Assembly (NCBI RefSeq): GCF_001017575.1
Contig: NZ_CP011372.1
Coordinates: forward strand, 434,001-498,000
Reading direction: 5' to 3'
DNA length: 64,000 nucleotides
From: Campylobacter lari
Lineage (GTDB): Bacteria > Campylobacterota > Campylobacteria > Campylobacterales > Campylobacteraceae
Numbering within the stretch: the stretch's first letter is position 1; each line of letters opens with the position of its first letter. The position numbers were made by a program, and so were the translations under genes. Shown piece after piece: positions 1 to 12,142 of this stretch. The notes under the pieces are model-generated. The model was not told the origin of the DNA, made no database searches, and was given only the letters and a program-made list of their open reading frames with translations.

Positions 1-629
<629 letters not shown>

Positions 630-675
630 TCTAGAGTACAAACTGATAAGTCTCACAACTATCAGTTCATATATA

Positions 676-710
676 GACTCAATCATCCTTGTTTAGATTT
701 CAAAGATTGA
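676..710 (+). other. 16S rRNA processing stalk, 3' strand (copy 1)
   Basis: This stretch just after the 16S gene is complementary, with small interruptions, to the sequence just before the 16S gene as seen in copy 2 (52798-52834). Such a stalk is the usual RNase III substrate that frees pre-16S RNA. The pairing is seen in the sequence; the enzyme is inferred from other bacteria. Confidence 0.75.
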
Positions 711-725
711 TGAAAAGCTAATTTT

Positions 726-801
726 GGGGAATTAGCTCAGCTGGGAGAGCGCCTGCTTTGCACGCAGGAGGTCAGCGGTTCGATCCCGCTATTCTCCACC
801 A
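726..801 (+). tRNA. tRNA-Ala (TGC), rrn spacer
   Basis: This is a 76-nt cloverleaf with encoded CCA. The acceptor stem GGGGAAT pairs with ATTCTCC, the anticodon loop reads CTTTGCA with anticodon TGC, and the T loop is TTCGATC. Its place in the 16S-23S spacer is standard. Confidence 0.97.
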
Positions 802-808
802 TTTATAA

Positions 809-885
809 GGGCCTATAGCTCAGCTGGTTAGAGTGCACCCCTGATAAGGGTGAGGTCACAAGTTCAAGTCTTGTTAGGCCCACCA
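809..885 (+). tRNA. tRNA-Ile (GAT), rrn spacer
   Basis: This 77-nt tRNA with encoded CCA begins GGGCCTA and has anticodon GAT in the loop CTGATAA. It lies 7 nt after tRNA-Ala in the 16S-23S spacer. The Ala-Ile order is usual for Campylobacter rRNA operons. Confidence 0.97.
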
Positions 886-1340
886 TAAAAAAGATTTGTT
901 TATCAATCATATAATAAAGTTTTAAAACTTAAAGCAAGTATATAACTAATAATAAAGTAATAAGTAAAGTAAAATAATTTATTACTTATGTTTTTAAATT
1001 ATTTAAACTCTTTATATATACTTCCTTTAGGTTTTAAGACCTAAGCTAAATAAATAATAGAATATTTTATATATTAGATTAGTTATTTAATGTTATTTGA
1101 ATTATCATTGTTAAGAGTCACAAGCAAGTTTTAATAAAAACAATTTTACAGGACTTGTTAAAGGATAAAACCTAGCTATCTTTTCTTTAGCTTTTAGTTA
1201 AAGACAAGTTTTAAACTCACAACCTAGTGAGACTAATTTATTTAGTTTTATTAAGTGTTTAAATGCTTTCCGTCTTAAGATAGTAAAGTCTTATCATAAA
1301 AACTTTAACAAGGAAGTGATGCGTTTTAGAATGAATTAAA
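886..1340 (+). other. 16S-23S internal transcribed spacer, distal part (copy 1)
   Basis: This is an AT-rich transcribed spacer of 455 nt with no reading frame that looks coding. Its 3' end (about 1300-1323) is complementary to sequence just after the 23S gene (about 4252-4275), including the core AACAAGGAAGTGATGC, and forms the 23S processing stalk. The matching spacer in copy 2 appears the same by eye and has the same length. Confidence 0.85.
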
Positions 1341-4249
<2,909 letters not shown>

Positions 4250-4251
4250 TT

Positions 4252-4275
4252 AAGCATCACTTCCTTGTTAAGGTT
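4252..4275 (+). other. 23S rRNA processing stalk, 3' strand (copy 1)
   Basis: GCATCACTTCCTTGTT here is the reverse complement of AACAAGGAAGTGATGC at about 1308-1323, upstream of 23S. The two strands would form the RNase III stalk of the pre-23S transcript. The remaining sequence to the 5S gene (to 4523) is AT-rich spacer without a visible gene. Confidence 0.75.
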
Positions 4276-4523
4276 TTTAATAAAGCTTTGAATGTTTTTA
4301 TATGAAAACTACATTTAGCTTATAAAATCTTACAAGTAAAGTTTATATTAGAACTTGCTCTTAACATTGTTTTTTAAGTATTCTAAAACAATAAAGTGAT
4401 TTAGTTTAATAAAACATCTAAATATAAGAATAAGATTAAAAACTAAAATAAAAATGATTTTTATATCTAAATCTTATTGATTGCTTTTATTATGCTATAT
4501 TAAATAGAATATTTAAATAACAA

Positions 4524-4641
4524 TGTCCGTGATTATACAGATGTGGAGACGCCTTGCTCCATCCCGAACCAAGAAGCTAAGCACATCGTGGGTGATGATA
4601 CTACGCCTTACTGGCAGGGGGAAAGTAGCTCATTGCGGACT
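4524..4641 (+). rRNA. rrf: 5S ribosomal RNA (copy 1)
   Basis: This is a 118-nt 5S gene. The 5' TGTCCGTG pairs with the 3' CATTGCGGACTTG region, and the conserved block CCATCCCGAACC is present. It follows 23S after about 270 nt of AT-rich spacer. Confidence 0.95.
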
Positions 4642-4736
4642 TGTTAGTTCTCTTATTATTCTTACTTATTACTTAGTTGAATCCTTAATTAGTTTATTAT
4701 TTCTTTTCTTTAGAGATAGTTTTTATTGTTTTATAA

Positions 4737-4945
<209 letters not shown>

Positions 4946-5490
4946 GGTGCGATCATGAATTATTTATTGGTTTAGTTAGTTTTTATTGCTTGTGGTGGAT
5001 TAGTTTGGTTAGCTTGTGAAAATTTCTAATTAGTTTGTGTTGATTAGGTAGGATGTTTATTGTTATTTTTTATTATTTTATAAAATTTAGTTATTTAGTT
5101 GGATGGTTTTATTTTTTAGATGTTTTAGTTTGAGTGGCTATTAATTTTTTTTAGTAGTAGTTTGTTTTTATTTTTAAATTTTTTATGGTTTTTAGGTTTA
5201 TTATTTTATTTTTTGTGGTTTTTTTATTTAATTATATTCCTTTTTATTTTTTAATTTATTTTTATTCTTTATTGTTTTATTTTTTTTGCTATTGTTTTTT
5301 ATTTTTTGTCATGGTTTTTATTTTTGTTTTTAGTTGTTTGTGTTTTTAGTGATTTAGCTTTTGGATTTATATTGTTTGGGGATTTAGTCGTTTTAAGTTT
5401 AAAATGTTTATAGCGAGTTTGATAAATTTAGTTTTTTAGTTTTTACTGCTTATTTTTTTGCTTTTTTATTAATATGAAAAATTAGATTTT

Positions 5491-5551
5491 TAGTTGTTTA
5501 GTTGTTTAGTTGTTTAGTTGTTTAGTTGTTTGGTTGTTTGGTTGTTTGGTT
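5491..5551 (+). repeat. Tandem repeat, 8-bp unit TAGTTGTT, copy 1
   Basis: Five TAGTTGTT units are followed by two TGGTTGTT units and a partial TGGTT. The second rRNA flank has eight TAGTTGTT units, one TGGTTGTT and the same partial unit. The 16-bp length difference accounts for the second shift between the two flanks. Confidence 0.95.
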
Positions 5552-5896
5552 AAACGGTAGGGTACGTTTTTATTGTGAAATTTTTTAATTAACTGTAGCT
5601 TTAAGATTTGATAGAATGCTTACTAAGAATTAGATGATTTGGTTGTTTTAGTTATTTTTATGGCTTAGATTTGTGTTGTTTGGTTATTGAATTGTTTTAA
5701 TGGTTTATTTGATGGTTTGAGGTTGGGTGATGAGAAAATAGTAAATTGTTTGACTATTTAGTTGGATTATTTTATTATAGATATTTTTGTTTACGACATT
5801 ATTTTTAAATTTTTATGATTTTAGATTGTGATTTATGTTTTAGTTGAAAAGGTTGATAATTTTTTAATGGTTTGCTAGGTTTGTAACTTATATATT

Positions 5897-5910
5897 GGAA
5901 TATTTTTTGC
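5897..5910 (+). promoter_or_regulatory. Sigma54 (RpoN) promoter, -24 GG / -12 GC
   Basis: The sequence TTGGAATATTTTTTGCTT has GG at 5897-5898 and GC at 5909-5910, exactly 10 nt between them, which is the sigma54 spacing and matches the Campylobacter flagellar consensus closely. Transcription would start near 5922, about 25 nt before the ATG at 5947. In Campylobacter this sigma factor is known mainly for flagellar hook and rod genes and a few co-regulated genes of unknown function. Confidence 0.8.
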
Positions 5911-5946
5911 TTGTTGTAATTTATAAATTTATTCAGGAGTATAAAG

Positions 5947-6411
5947 ATGTTTCGTATAGAGGAAAATCGATTTTCTAATCACTCATATGATATTTTTAGT
6001 TCAAAACAAAAAAATGAAAAACAAACTGTGCAATCCCATCAAGAACAAGCATTTTCACTTGAATTAAATTCAAGCATCCAAGAAAAAAATAGCTTATATG
6101 ATAGACCTTTAAAGGAATTGTTTCAAGAAGCAAAAGAAGCTTCAGAGAATGCCTTGAAAGAATACAAAGAGGAAATGTATTATAATAAAGAGACCGGTAA
6201 ATATGAGAAAAAATTTACAGAAAGTAATGAAAAATACAAAGAAAAGATAAAAGAGAAAATAGAAGAGCAAATTAAAGAAAATATACAAAATAGTTTGCAA
6301 GATAAAATTTCTCATATCAATATTCAATTAAGTCCTAAGCAGTTAATAGCACAAGCACAATTTGAAGAAAAACAAAAAGCGACTCTTAAAACATCGGATG
6401 TTTTTATGTAA
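5947..6411 (+). CDS. Unknown charged coiled-coil protein, probably sigma54-regulated
   Basis: I do not recognise this 154-residue protein. The ATG follows the ribosome site AGGAG at a good distance and lies just downstream of a well-formed sigma54 promoter. The first 45 residues are rich in Ser, Gln and Asn and look unstructured, with no signal peptide or membrane segment. Residues about 55-120 are dominated by Lys and Glu and are likely to form a long helix or coiled coil. The C-terminus (about 120-154) is less charged, with repeated Gln. The sigma54 promoter and the lack of a Sec signal suggest a flagellum-coexpressed protein, perhaps exported by the flagellar secretion system, but this is inference. 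It may be related to the small sigma54-dependent proteins of unknown function in C. jejuni. Confidence 0.8.
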   Translation: MFRIEENRFSNHSYDIFSSKQKNEKQTVQSHQEQAFSLELNSSIQEKNSLYDRPLKELFQEAKEASENALKEYKEEMYYNKETGKYEKKFTESNEKYKEKIKEKIEEQIKENIQNSLQDKISHINIQLSPKQLIAQAQFEEKQKATLKTSDVFM

Positions 6412-6433
6412 TTATTTAAGATAAAGGAGAATT

Positions 6434-6886
6434 ATGAAAAAAATTATTAGTGTTTTAGCATTATCAAGTATAGCTTTAATTGGTGGAGATAAATTATTGA
6501 ATGTTTATGAAAGTCCCACTTGTGGATGTTGTGATCTTTGGGCTAATTATATGAAAGATAAAGGCTATAAAGTGCAAATACATAAAAGTGAGGATTTTTT
6601 AAAAATAAAAGAAAAAATGAATATTCAACCTATGTATCAAAGTTGCCATACTGGTGTAATTGATGGTTATGCCATAGAAGGACATGTTCCTGAAGATGCA
6701 GTTGCTTGGCTTTTGAAAAATAAACCTGAAGATGTTATAGGTATTTCTGCTCCTGGTATGCCTCAAGGAAGTCCTGGGATGGAGCAAGGTTATGAAGAAG
6801 AATATCCTGTGGTTTTAATGCTTAAAAATGGAGATTATAAAATTTATGGGATCTATAAAGGACATAATTTAATTACCACAAACTAA
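6434..6886 (+). CDS. DUF411 family metal-binding protein
   Basis: This 150-residue protein has a hydrophobic N-terminus (about residues 3-18) that looks like an export signal, then the DUF411 pattern: SPTCGCC with Cys30, Cys32 and Cys33, a following Trp, and the block ending HTGVIDGYAIEGHVP. DUF411 proteins are predicted periplasmic metal-binding proteins, often near copper-resistance genes; the substrate is not known here. A clear AAAGGAG ribosome site precedes the ATG. It starts 22 nt after the upstream gene and may share its transcript. No copper pump is adjacent, so a copper role is only a family-level guess. Confidence 0.85.
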   Translation: MKKIISVLALSSIALIGGDKLLNVYESPTCGCCDLWANYMKDKGYKVQIHKSEDFLKIKEKMNIQPMYQSCHTGVIDGYAIEGHVPEDAVAWLLKNKPEDVIGISAPGMPQGSPGMEQGYEEEYPVVLMLKNGDYKIYGIYKGHNLITTN

Positions 6887-6903
6887 GCAATTTTGCTTAG
6901 TTT
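6880..6903. terminator. Bidirectional terminator between DUF411 gene and tonB
   Basis: AAACTAAGCAA and TTGCTTAGTTT form an 11-bp perfect stem around a 2-nt centre, followed by T-rich sequence on the plus strand and preceded by A-rich sequence. It lies where the two convergent genes meet and overlaps the end of the DUF411 gene. Confidence 0.75.
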
Positions 6904-7550
6904 ATTTTATATATTAATGGTATTCTTATATGAAAAGTTTTTTCATATTGTGGAAAATTCTTAGATGCTATATGTATAGTTTCTAAGGCACTATCGTTCA
7001 ATAATTTATATTTTGATGGTTTTAATATTTTTAAGTTTAATAGATTTTTATCTTTAGTCCATGTGAATTCTACTAAAATTTCACCACTCATTCGCATTTT
7101 TTTGGCTTGCCTAGGATAGATTAAAGCTTCATCTATAGCTTGTTTGACTTCTTTTAAAAGCTCATTATTATTAGCTAGAGATATGCTTTCTTGAGAAGTT
7201 ATTGGAGTGTTTTTTTCTTGGATTAAAGTTTTTTGAGGTTTTATTTCTTCATTTAATTGATTTATTGCCTTGGTATTGGTTAAAGTATTTGTTTTTTTAG
7301 GTTGAACAACAGACTTTTCTTTTGTTTGTTCTAGCTTTTTTATTTTTTCTTGTTTAGGCTGTTCGGTTTTTACTTTAGGGGAATCTTGTAAAAATTGTTT
7401 TATAGCTATATTAAATTTTTCTTCTTTTGAAGCACTATGTTGTATATGTAAAAAACTCTTAGTATAAATAAAAACAAAAAATAAAGGCAAAAAGAGAAAT
7501 AAAGTGATAAAAAAGGATTGATTTTTATGGTTATTTATGAATGTTTTCAT
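6897..7550 (-). CDS. tonB: TonB energy-transducing protein
   Basis: This 217-residue protein has the TonB plan. A short cytoplasmic N-terminus is followed by one membrane segment (about residues 13-31). A long periplasmic linker rich in Lys, Gln, Pro and Thr spans about 45-125. The C-terminal TonB domain contains YPRQAKKMRMSGEILVEFTW and a Leu/Ile-rich end. It passes proton-motive energy from ExbB-ExbD to outer-membrane receptors. Its ATG overlaps the exbD stop by 4 nt, so the three genes form one operon, read divergently from the cfrA receptor that it probably serves. C. jejuni carries several TonB paralogues; which one this corresponds to cannot be decided here. Confidence 0.92.
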   Translation of the reverse strand: MKTFINNHKNQSFFITLFLFLPLFFVFIYTKSFLHIQHSASKEEKFNIAIKQFLQDSPKVKTEQPKQEKIKKLEQTKEKSVVQPKKTNTLTNTKAINQLNEEIKPQKTLIQEKNTPITSQESISLANNNELLKEVKQAIDEALIYPRQAKKMRMSGEILVEFTWTKDKNLLNLKILKPSKYKLLNDSALETIHIASKNFPQYEKTFHIRIPLIYKIN

Positions 7551-7936
7551 CTTTTTTGCTCTGTTAAAATTTGAAAATTTTCATGATTTTTATTTTTTAA
7601 AATATCAATAATTTTTACAAAACTTTCAAATTTTGCTTCTTTGTCACTTCTTAACTCTACTAATGTTTTAGAATCTATAGTGTCAAATTTTTCTTTTATT
7701 TCTTCTAAGGAAGCTGTTTTTCCATAGATATAAAATTCATTTTCTTTGTTGATTAAAATACTTACTTTATCTTTATTTTCGTTTATGGAATTTGAATTTT
7801 CACTTTGAGGTAGATTGATTTTGATTTCACCATGCGCGATAAAAGTGGATATGCTTAAAACAATAGCTAGCAAAACAAGCATTATATCTATAAAAGGAAT
7901 AATGTTTAAACCTTCATTTTTTGGTAATTTAAGCAT
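7547..7936 (-). CDS. exbD: ExbD, proton channel component of the TonB system
   Basis: The start used is the ATG at 7936, which has the ribosome site AAGGA in front. An upstream ATG at 7963 would add nine residues and has none. The 129-residue product begins MLKLPKNEGLNIIPFIDIML; the Asp in the single membrane helix (FID) is the conserved proton-carrying residue of ExbD and TolR proteins. The periplasmic domain follows. The gene overlaps the end of exbB by 8 nt and the start of tonB by 4 nt. TolR is the main alternative, but the company of tonB and a siderophore receptor favours ExbD. Confidence 0.9.
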   Translation of the reverse strand: MLKLPKNEGLNIIPFIDIMLVLLAIVLSISTFIAHGEIKINLPQSENSNSINENKDKVSILINKENEFYIYGKTASLEEIKEKFDTIDSKTLVELRSDKEAKFESFVKIIDILKNKNHENFQILTEQKR

Positions 7937-8363
7937 TTTTATCCTTAAAAATACGATATGCATTACTCAAAGTTGATATTTTTCTAAGCAATCCATTATA
8001 AGCCATTAAAGAAGGAATAGCAACTAAAATTCCCAATGCTGTAGCTTTTAAAGCTAGCGATAAACCAATAACAATAGATTTAACATCAATATTCCCACTT
8101 GCGCCCATGTCATAAAATGTAATCATAATCCCTACTACAGTTCCCAAAAGTCCTACATAAGGAGCATTAGTGTAAATAATATAAAGCATGGTGAGGTTTT
8201 CACTAATTGCATCATCAAATTTTTCTTGACACTGATAATCATTTAGCTTAATTTTTCTAAAAAACAAGATACGCTCAATAGTACACCATATAGCAATAAA
8301 TGCCATTATCCCTAAAACTACAAATATAATTAAATCGATATAAGTTTTTAAAAATTCCATCAT
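7929..8363 (-). CDS. exbB: ExbB, proton channel component of the TonB system
   Basis: This 144-residue MotA/TolQ/ExbB-family protein has three membrane helices (about residues 8-28, 62-82 and 93-118). The block NAPYVGLLGTVVGIMITF is the family signature, and the following helix carries the small residues that line the ExbB channel. The length suits the short ExbB type. It is the first gene of exbB-exbD-tonB. Two adjacent ATG codons are possible starts (8363 or 8360); the second is better spaced from GAGGG. The promoter region is shared with cfrA and contains Fur-box-like sites, so iron repression is likely. Confidence 0.92.
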   Translation of the reverse strand: MMEFLKTYIDLIIFVVLGIMAFIAIWCTIERILFFRKIKLNDYQCQEKFDDAISENLTMLYIIYTNAPYVGLLGTVVGIMITFYDMGASGNIDVKSIVIGLSLALKATALGILVAIPSLMAYNGLLRKISTLSNAYRIFKDKNA

Positions 8364-8414
8364 ACCCTCATTTTAAAAATTTTTGTGATTATATTACTAA
8401 AAGTTAAATTTTTT

Positions 8415-8482
8415 ATTAATAACAATTATCATAATTGATACAATAAATTTATTTTAAATTAATAATTATTATCATAATATAC
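8415..8482. promoter_or_regulatory. Divergent promoter region with two Fur-box-like sites
   Basis: The exbB-cfrA intergenic region holds two similar elements, AACAATTATCATAATTGATA at 8421-8440 and TAATTATTATCATAATA at about 8462-8479. Both contain the TTATCATAAT core, which resembles the NATAATTATCATTAT-type Fur site. The second overlaps a plausible -10 element for cfrA. Repression by Fur with iron is inferred from this match and from known control of ferric enterobactin receptors; a Fur gene lies in this window at 26429. Confidence 0.65.
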
Positions 8483-8520
8483 CAATTTTTAAAATTTTTG
8501 TTTATTTAAGAAAGGAAATA

Positions 8521-10611
8521 ATGAAAAAACATTGTTTATCATTTTGTGTTGCTAGTTTTTTGGTCTGTAATGCTTTATCACAAGAAGTTTTATTAGATAG
8601 CTCCATAGTAAGTGCTTCTGGTTTTTCTCAAGATATCAAAGAAGCCCCTGCTACTATAAATGTGATTAGCAAAAAAGATTTAGAAAGTAAGCCTTATAGA
8701 GATGTTGCCGAAGCTATTGCTGATATTCCTGGTGTGGATTTATTTGCTAGCAAAGGAAAAACCGGATCTTATAATATTACCATGAGAGGTATTACTGGAT
8801 ATACTTTAATTTTAACTGATGGGCGCCGTCAAGGGATAGGCGGAGAAGTAGGACCTAATGGTTTTAATGAAATTTCAAATTCATTCCTACCTCCAATTTC
8901 TAGCATAGAAAGAATAGAAGTAATCAAAGGACCAATGAGTACTTTATATGGATCTGAAGCTTTAGGTGGTGTTGTAAATATCATCACAAAAAAAGTAAGT
9001 GATAAATGGGAAACATCAGTTAGTTTAGATAGTATTTTTAATGCGCATAAAGAATGGGGCAATACTTATGGCACAAGTATATATTCAAGCGGCCCGTTGA
9101 TGAATGATCGTTTGGGACTTACTTTGCGTTTTAGGGAATTTTATAGGGAGCAATCTAATATAAAATATAGAGATGGTGGTGGAAAAGAAATCGAAGCAAA
9201 AAAGGAACAAAGTCCTACAAAAGCAAATAATTTTAATTTAGGAACTAGGTTAAATTATTTAGTAGATGATTATAATACTTTGATATTTGATATTGATTTT
9301 TCAAGAAATCATTATGATAATAATAGAGGTCAAATAGGTGATTTAACTCTGCCTGGAGACGACGCAGGTTCGTTAAAGGGTGGCTATAAAGACACCATGC
9401 AAGTAGATAAATTAGCAACTTATTTAAGCCATGAGGGTGTGTATGAAGATTTTTCGATTACTTCTACTTTGCAGTATAACCGTGTAAGTAACGATGGGCG
9501 TGAGGTGGTTGGCCAAGCAAATCAGCCATTTTTAGGGCAAAATAGAGATATAGTTGCTGAAGATATTATTTTAGATACAAGATCAGTTATTCCTTTAGGC
9601 CAAAGTCATATTTTAAGCGTGGGTGGTGAATATAGACTTGAAAAAATGCAAGATAAAATCGCTAATCCTACGAATTTTGATCAATATTTATTAGCTTTTT
9701 TTGCAGAAGATGAATATAGTATAAGAGATGATTTGAGATTTACTTTTGGCGCAAGGTATAATCATCATGAAATTTTTGGAAATAATATTTCACCAAGAGC
9801 TTATTTAGTTTATAATCCTACTAGCGAACTCACTTTAAAAGGTGGTGTTTCAACGGGCTTTAGAACTCCATATGCTAATAGATTGATAGCTGGTGCTTAT
9901 AATTACAGTGGACAAGGAAAAATTCCTATTTATGGAAATCCAAATCTAAAAGAAGAAACATCGCTTAATTATGAACTAGCCGCTGTTTATAATAATGATT
10001 TATTTTATATTTCAGCAACTGGTTTTTTAACTCATTTTAAAGATAAAATCTCAGAACAAGAATTTAAAAAAGATGATATGATACCAGGCGTTGGTACTTG
10101 CGGAGCTGATAAATGTTATAAGGATGTAAATCTTGGCAAGGTTGAATATAAGGGTATAGAGCTTGGAGCGGGGATCACTCCTATAGAACATTTAAATCTA
10201 GATTTAGCTTACACTTATCTTGATAGTGAAGTAAAAGATGCACAAGATAAGGTTGTGATAGGAAAGCCAGAAATTGATAGTTTAAAACACAATATCATGT
10301 TAAAAGCAAGTTATAACATCTTTAATAAATTTACTCCATGGGTAAAAGGTGAGTGGCAAATAGATCGTTATATGGGTGATACAAATATTAATAGAGAATA
10401 CTATCAAGATGTCTTTTTAGCTTCTATGGGCGTGCGTTATGATATCAATAAAAATTGGAACATCAATGCAGCAATTTATAATCTTTTTGATAAAAGTTTT
10501 ACAAATAATTGGGAATCTTATAAAAACAAAGGCGAAGATACTTGGGTAAATACTTATAATCGTATAGAAGAGGGAAGAAGAATTTATATTTCAATCAATG
10601 GTAGTTTTTAA
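8521..10611 (+). CDS. cfrA: Ferric enterobactin outer-membrane receptor CfrA
   Basis: This 696-residue TonB-dependent receptor has an N-terminal signal peptide (about residues 1-20), a short TonB-box-like stretch (about 22-32), a plug domain (about 38-155 with IKGPMSTLYGSEALGGVVNI) and a 22-strand barrel ending in an aromatic residue (Phe). As remembered, sequence and length agree closely with C. jejuni CfrA, which imports ferric enterobactin and other catecholates. AAGGA precedes the ATG. The gene is divergent from exbBD-tonB and shares an upstream region with Fur-box-like sites. The stop codon overlaps that of the convergent dnaX by 4 nt, leaving no room for a separate terminator. Confidence 0.9.
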   Translation: MKKHCLSFCVASFLVCNALSQEVLLDSSIVSASGFSQDIKEAPATINVISKKDLESKPYRDVAEAIADIPGVDLFASKGKTGSYNITMRGITGYTLILTDGRRQGIGGEVGPNGFNEISNSFLPPISSIERIEVIKGPMSTLYGSEALGGVVNIITKKVSDKWETSVSLDSIFNAHKEWGNTYGTSIYSSGPLMNDRLGLTLRFREFYREQSNIKYRDGGGKEIEAKKEQSPTKANNFNLGTRLNYLVDDYNTLIFDIDFSRNHYDNNRGQIGDLTLPGDDAGSLKGGYKDTMQVDKLATYLSHEGVYEDFSITSTLQYNRVSNDGREVVGQANQPFLGQNRDIVAEDIILDTRSVIPLGQSHILSVGGEYRLEKMQDKIANPTNFDQYLLAFFAEDEYSIRDDLRFTFGARYNHHEIFGNNISPRAYLVYNPTSELTLKGGVSTGFRTPYANRLIAGAYNYSGQGKIPIYGNPNLKEETSLNYELAAVYNNDLFYISATGFLTHFKDKISEQEFKKDDMIPGVGTCGADKCYKDVNLGKVEYKGIELGAGITPIEHLNLDLAYTYLDSEVKDAQDKVVIGKPEIDSLKHNIMLKASYNIFNKFTPWVKGEWQIDRYMGDTNINREYYQDVFLASMGVRYDINKNWNINAAIYNLFDKSFTNNWESYKNKGEDTWVNTYNRIEEGRRIYISINGSF

Positions 10612-12140
10612 TTTTGTATAGTTGGTGAACCAAAGAGCTTGCTAAGAGCTTCTTTGGTTTCGTCTTTAGGATTGTATTTTTTAGCATCTTTTTTAAAATT
10701 TTCAAAATGCTCATTTAAATTTGGAGTGCTTTTTACTTCTTGTTTTATGGGAGTTTTGAATATATCTTGTAGTTTTTGAGTGTCTATGGTTTCTGTTTTT
10801 TGAATTTTGATTTGTGCTTTTTCTCCAAAAAGCTCATGAAGTAATGTTTTGATTAATTTAAAACCATTGTTTAAAACCATTCTATCATCATCTTTAGCAT
10901 GTGAGCTAATACTTAAAATGTCATCTTCAAAAGAAACAAACTGTGTAGTTTTTTTGAAAACTTCAGCTAAGTCATAATCTCTTTTATATATTGCTTTTAA
11001 GAGATTTTCATAAGGATTAAGTTTTTCTTCTTTAGGGGTTTGTTGAATAGAAGGAGTTTCTTGTTGTTTTGGACTTGGTATACTATCTTGTTTTGAACTT
11101 TTAATAGCCTCATCAATGCTTTTTAAATAAGTTGCTTCAATAAGCATAAAAGCCATAACGCAAAGTACAAAGCTATCATCATCACTAGAATTTAACATAG
11201 TCTTAGCGCGTGAAAGAATTCTAAAAAATCTTTCATAAATTAACATAGAAAAAAGATTATTTTTGGCAAAAAATGCTTCTTTTAGAAAAAATATCATCTC
11301 ATCAATGACATTACTTGCTTCATAATCTTCAAATTCTTTTAAAAACTCAAGAACTTTATCTTTATCATTAGCTAAAATGGCTTGATAAAATTCTTCAATT
11401 TTAGCTGGATCTAAAAAGCCTAGCATTGCAGTGATTTTTTGCGTTTGTACATCATTTTGACAATATACTATGGCTTGATCTAGTAAGGTTAGGGTATCTC
11501 TTAAAGATCCGTTTCCACTTCTTGCAATGAGTTTTAAAGCTTCTTTTTCATAACTAATATTTTCTTTTTCCAAAATCCACTCAAGATGATTTAAGATATC
11601 ATGGGTAGAAATTTGCTTAAATCTAAAATGCTGTGTTCTTGAAAGAACTGTGGCAGGAAGTTTTAAGGGATCGGTTGTTGCTAGTATAAATTTTACATAG
11701 CTTGGTGGTTCTTCTAAGGTCTTAAGTAAAGCATTTGCAGCTTGTGGGGTAAGCATATGTACTTCATCGATAATAAAAATTTTAAATCTAGCTAAAGATG
11801 GAGCGTATTTGACTTGTTCGATAAGCTCTTGAATGTCTTCTAAGCTTCTATGGCTTGCAGCATCCATTTCTATAATGTCTATATTAGAACCATTAAGCGA
11901 AGATAAACATTGAGAGCATTCTCCACAAGGATTAGCACTTGGCCCATTTTCACATACTAGAGCTCTTGAAAAAATTCTTGCACTTGAAGTCTTTCCGCTT
12001 CCACGTAATCCTGAAAACAAATAAGCATGTGCTAGGCGATTATTTTCAAGAGCGTATTTTAAGCTTGTAGAAACAGTATTCTGCCCTACAAGTTCATTGA
12101 AATTTTTTGGTCTGTATTTAACAGCAAGAGCTTGAAGCAT
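10608..12140 (-). CDS. dnaX: DNA polymerase III subunit gamma/tau
   Basis: This 510-residue clamp-loader ATPase has Walker A GLRGSGKT at residues 44-51, the four zinc-binding Cys residues 63, 72, 75 and 78, Walker B IIDE near 123-126, and the SRT sensor motif near 166. After the AAA+ core and collar (to about 350), a Lys-, Gln- and Glu-rich C-terminal part could act as the tau region that contacts the polymerase and helicase. It loads the sliding clamp at the replication fork. It follows rho in the same direction after 2 nt, as remembered from C. jejuni. Confidence 0.96.
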   Translation of the reverse strand: MLQALAVKYRPKNFNELVGQNTVSTSLKYALENNRLAHAYLFSGLRGSGKTSSARIFSRALVCENGPSANPCGECSQCLSSLNGSNIDIIEMDAASHRSLEDIQELIEQVKYAPSLARFKIFIIDEVHMLTPQAANALLKTLEEPPSYVKFILATTDPLKLPATVLSRTQHFRFKQISTHDILNHLEWILEKENISYEKEALKLIARSGNGSLRDTLTLLDQAIVYCQNDVQTQKITAMLGFLDPAKIEEFYQAILANDKDKVLEFLKEFEDYEASNVIDEMIFFLKEAFFAKNNLFSMLIYERFFRILSRAKTMLNSSDDDSFVLCVMAFMLIEATYLKSIDEAIKSSKQDSIPSPKQQETPSIQQTPKEEKLNPYENLLKAIYKRDYDLAEVFKKTTQFVSFEDDILSISSHAKDDDRMVLNNGFKLIKTLLHELFGEKAQIKIQKTETIDTQKLQDIFKTPIKQEVKSTPNLNEHFENFKKDAKKYNPKDETKEALSKLFGSPTIQN

Positions 12141-12142
12141 TA

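Noticed and set aside
10608-12140. Programmed frameshift in dnaX that would make a shorter gamma form
   Set aside because: No A-rich slippery heptamer followed by a stop and hairpin was recognised around the end of the ATPase core; not computed exhaustively.
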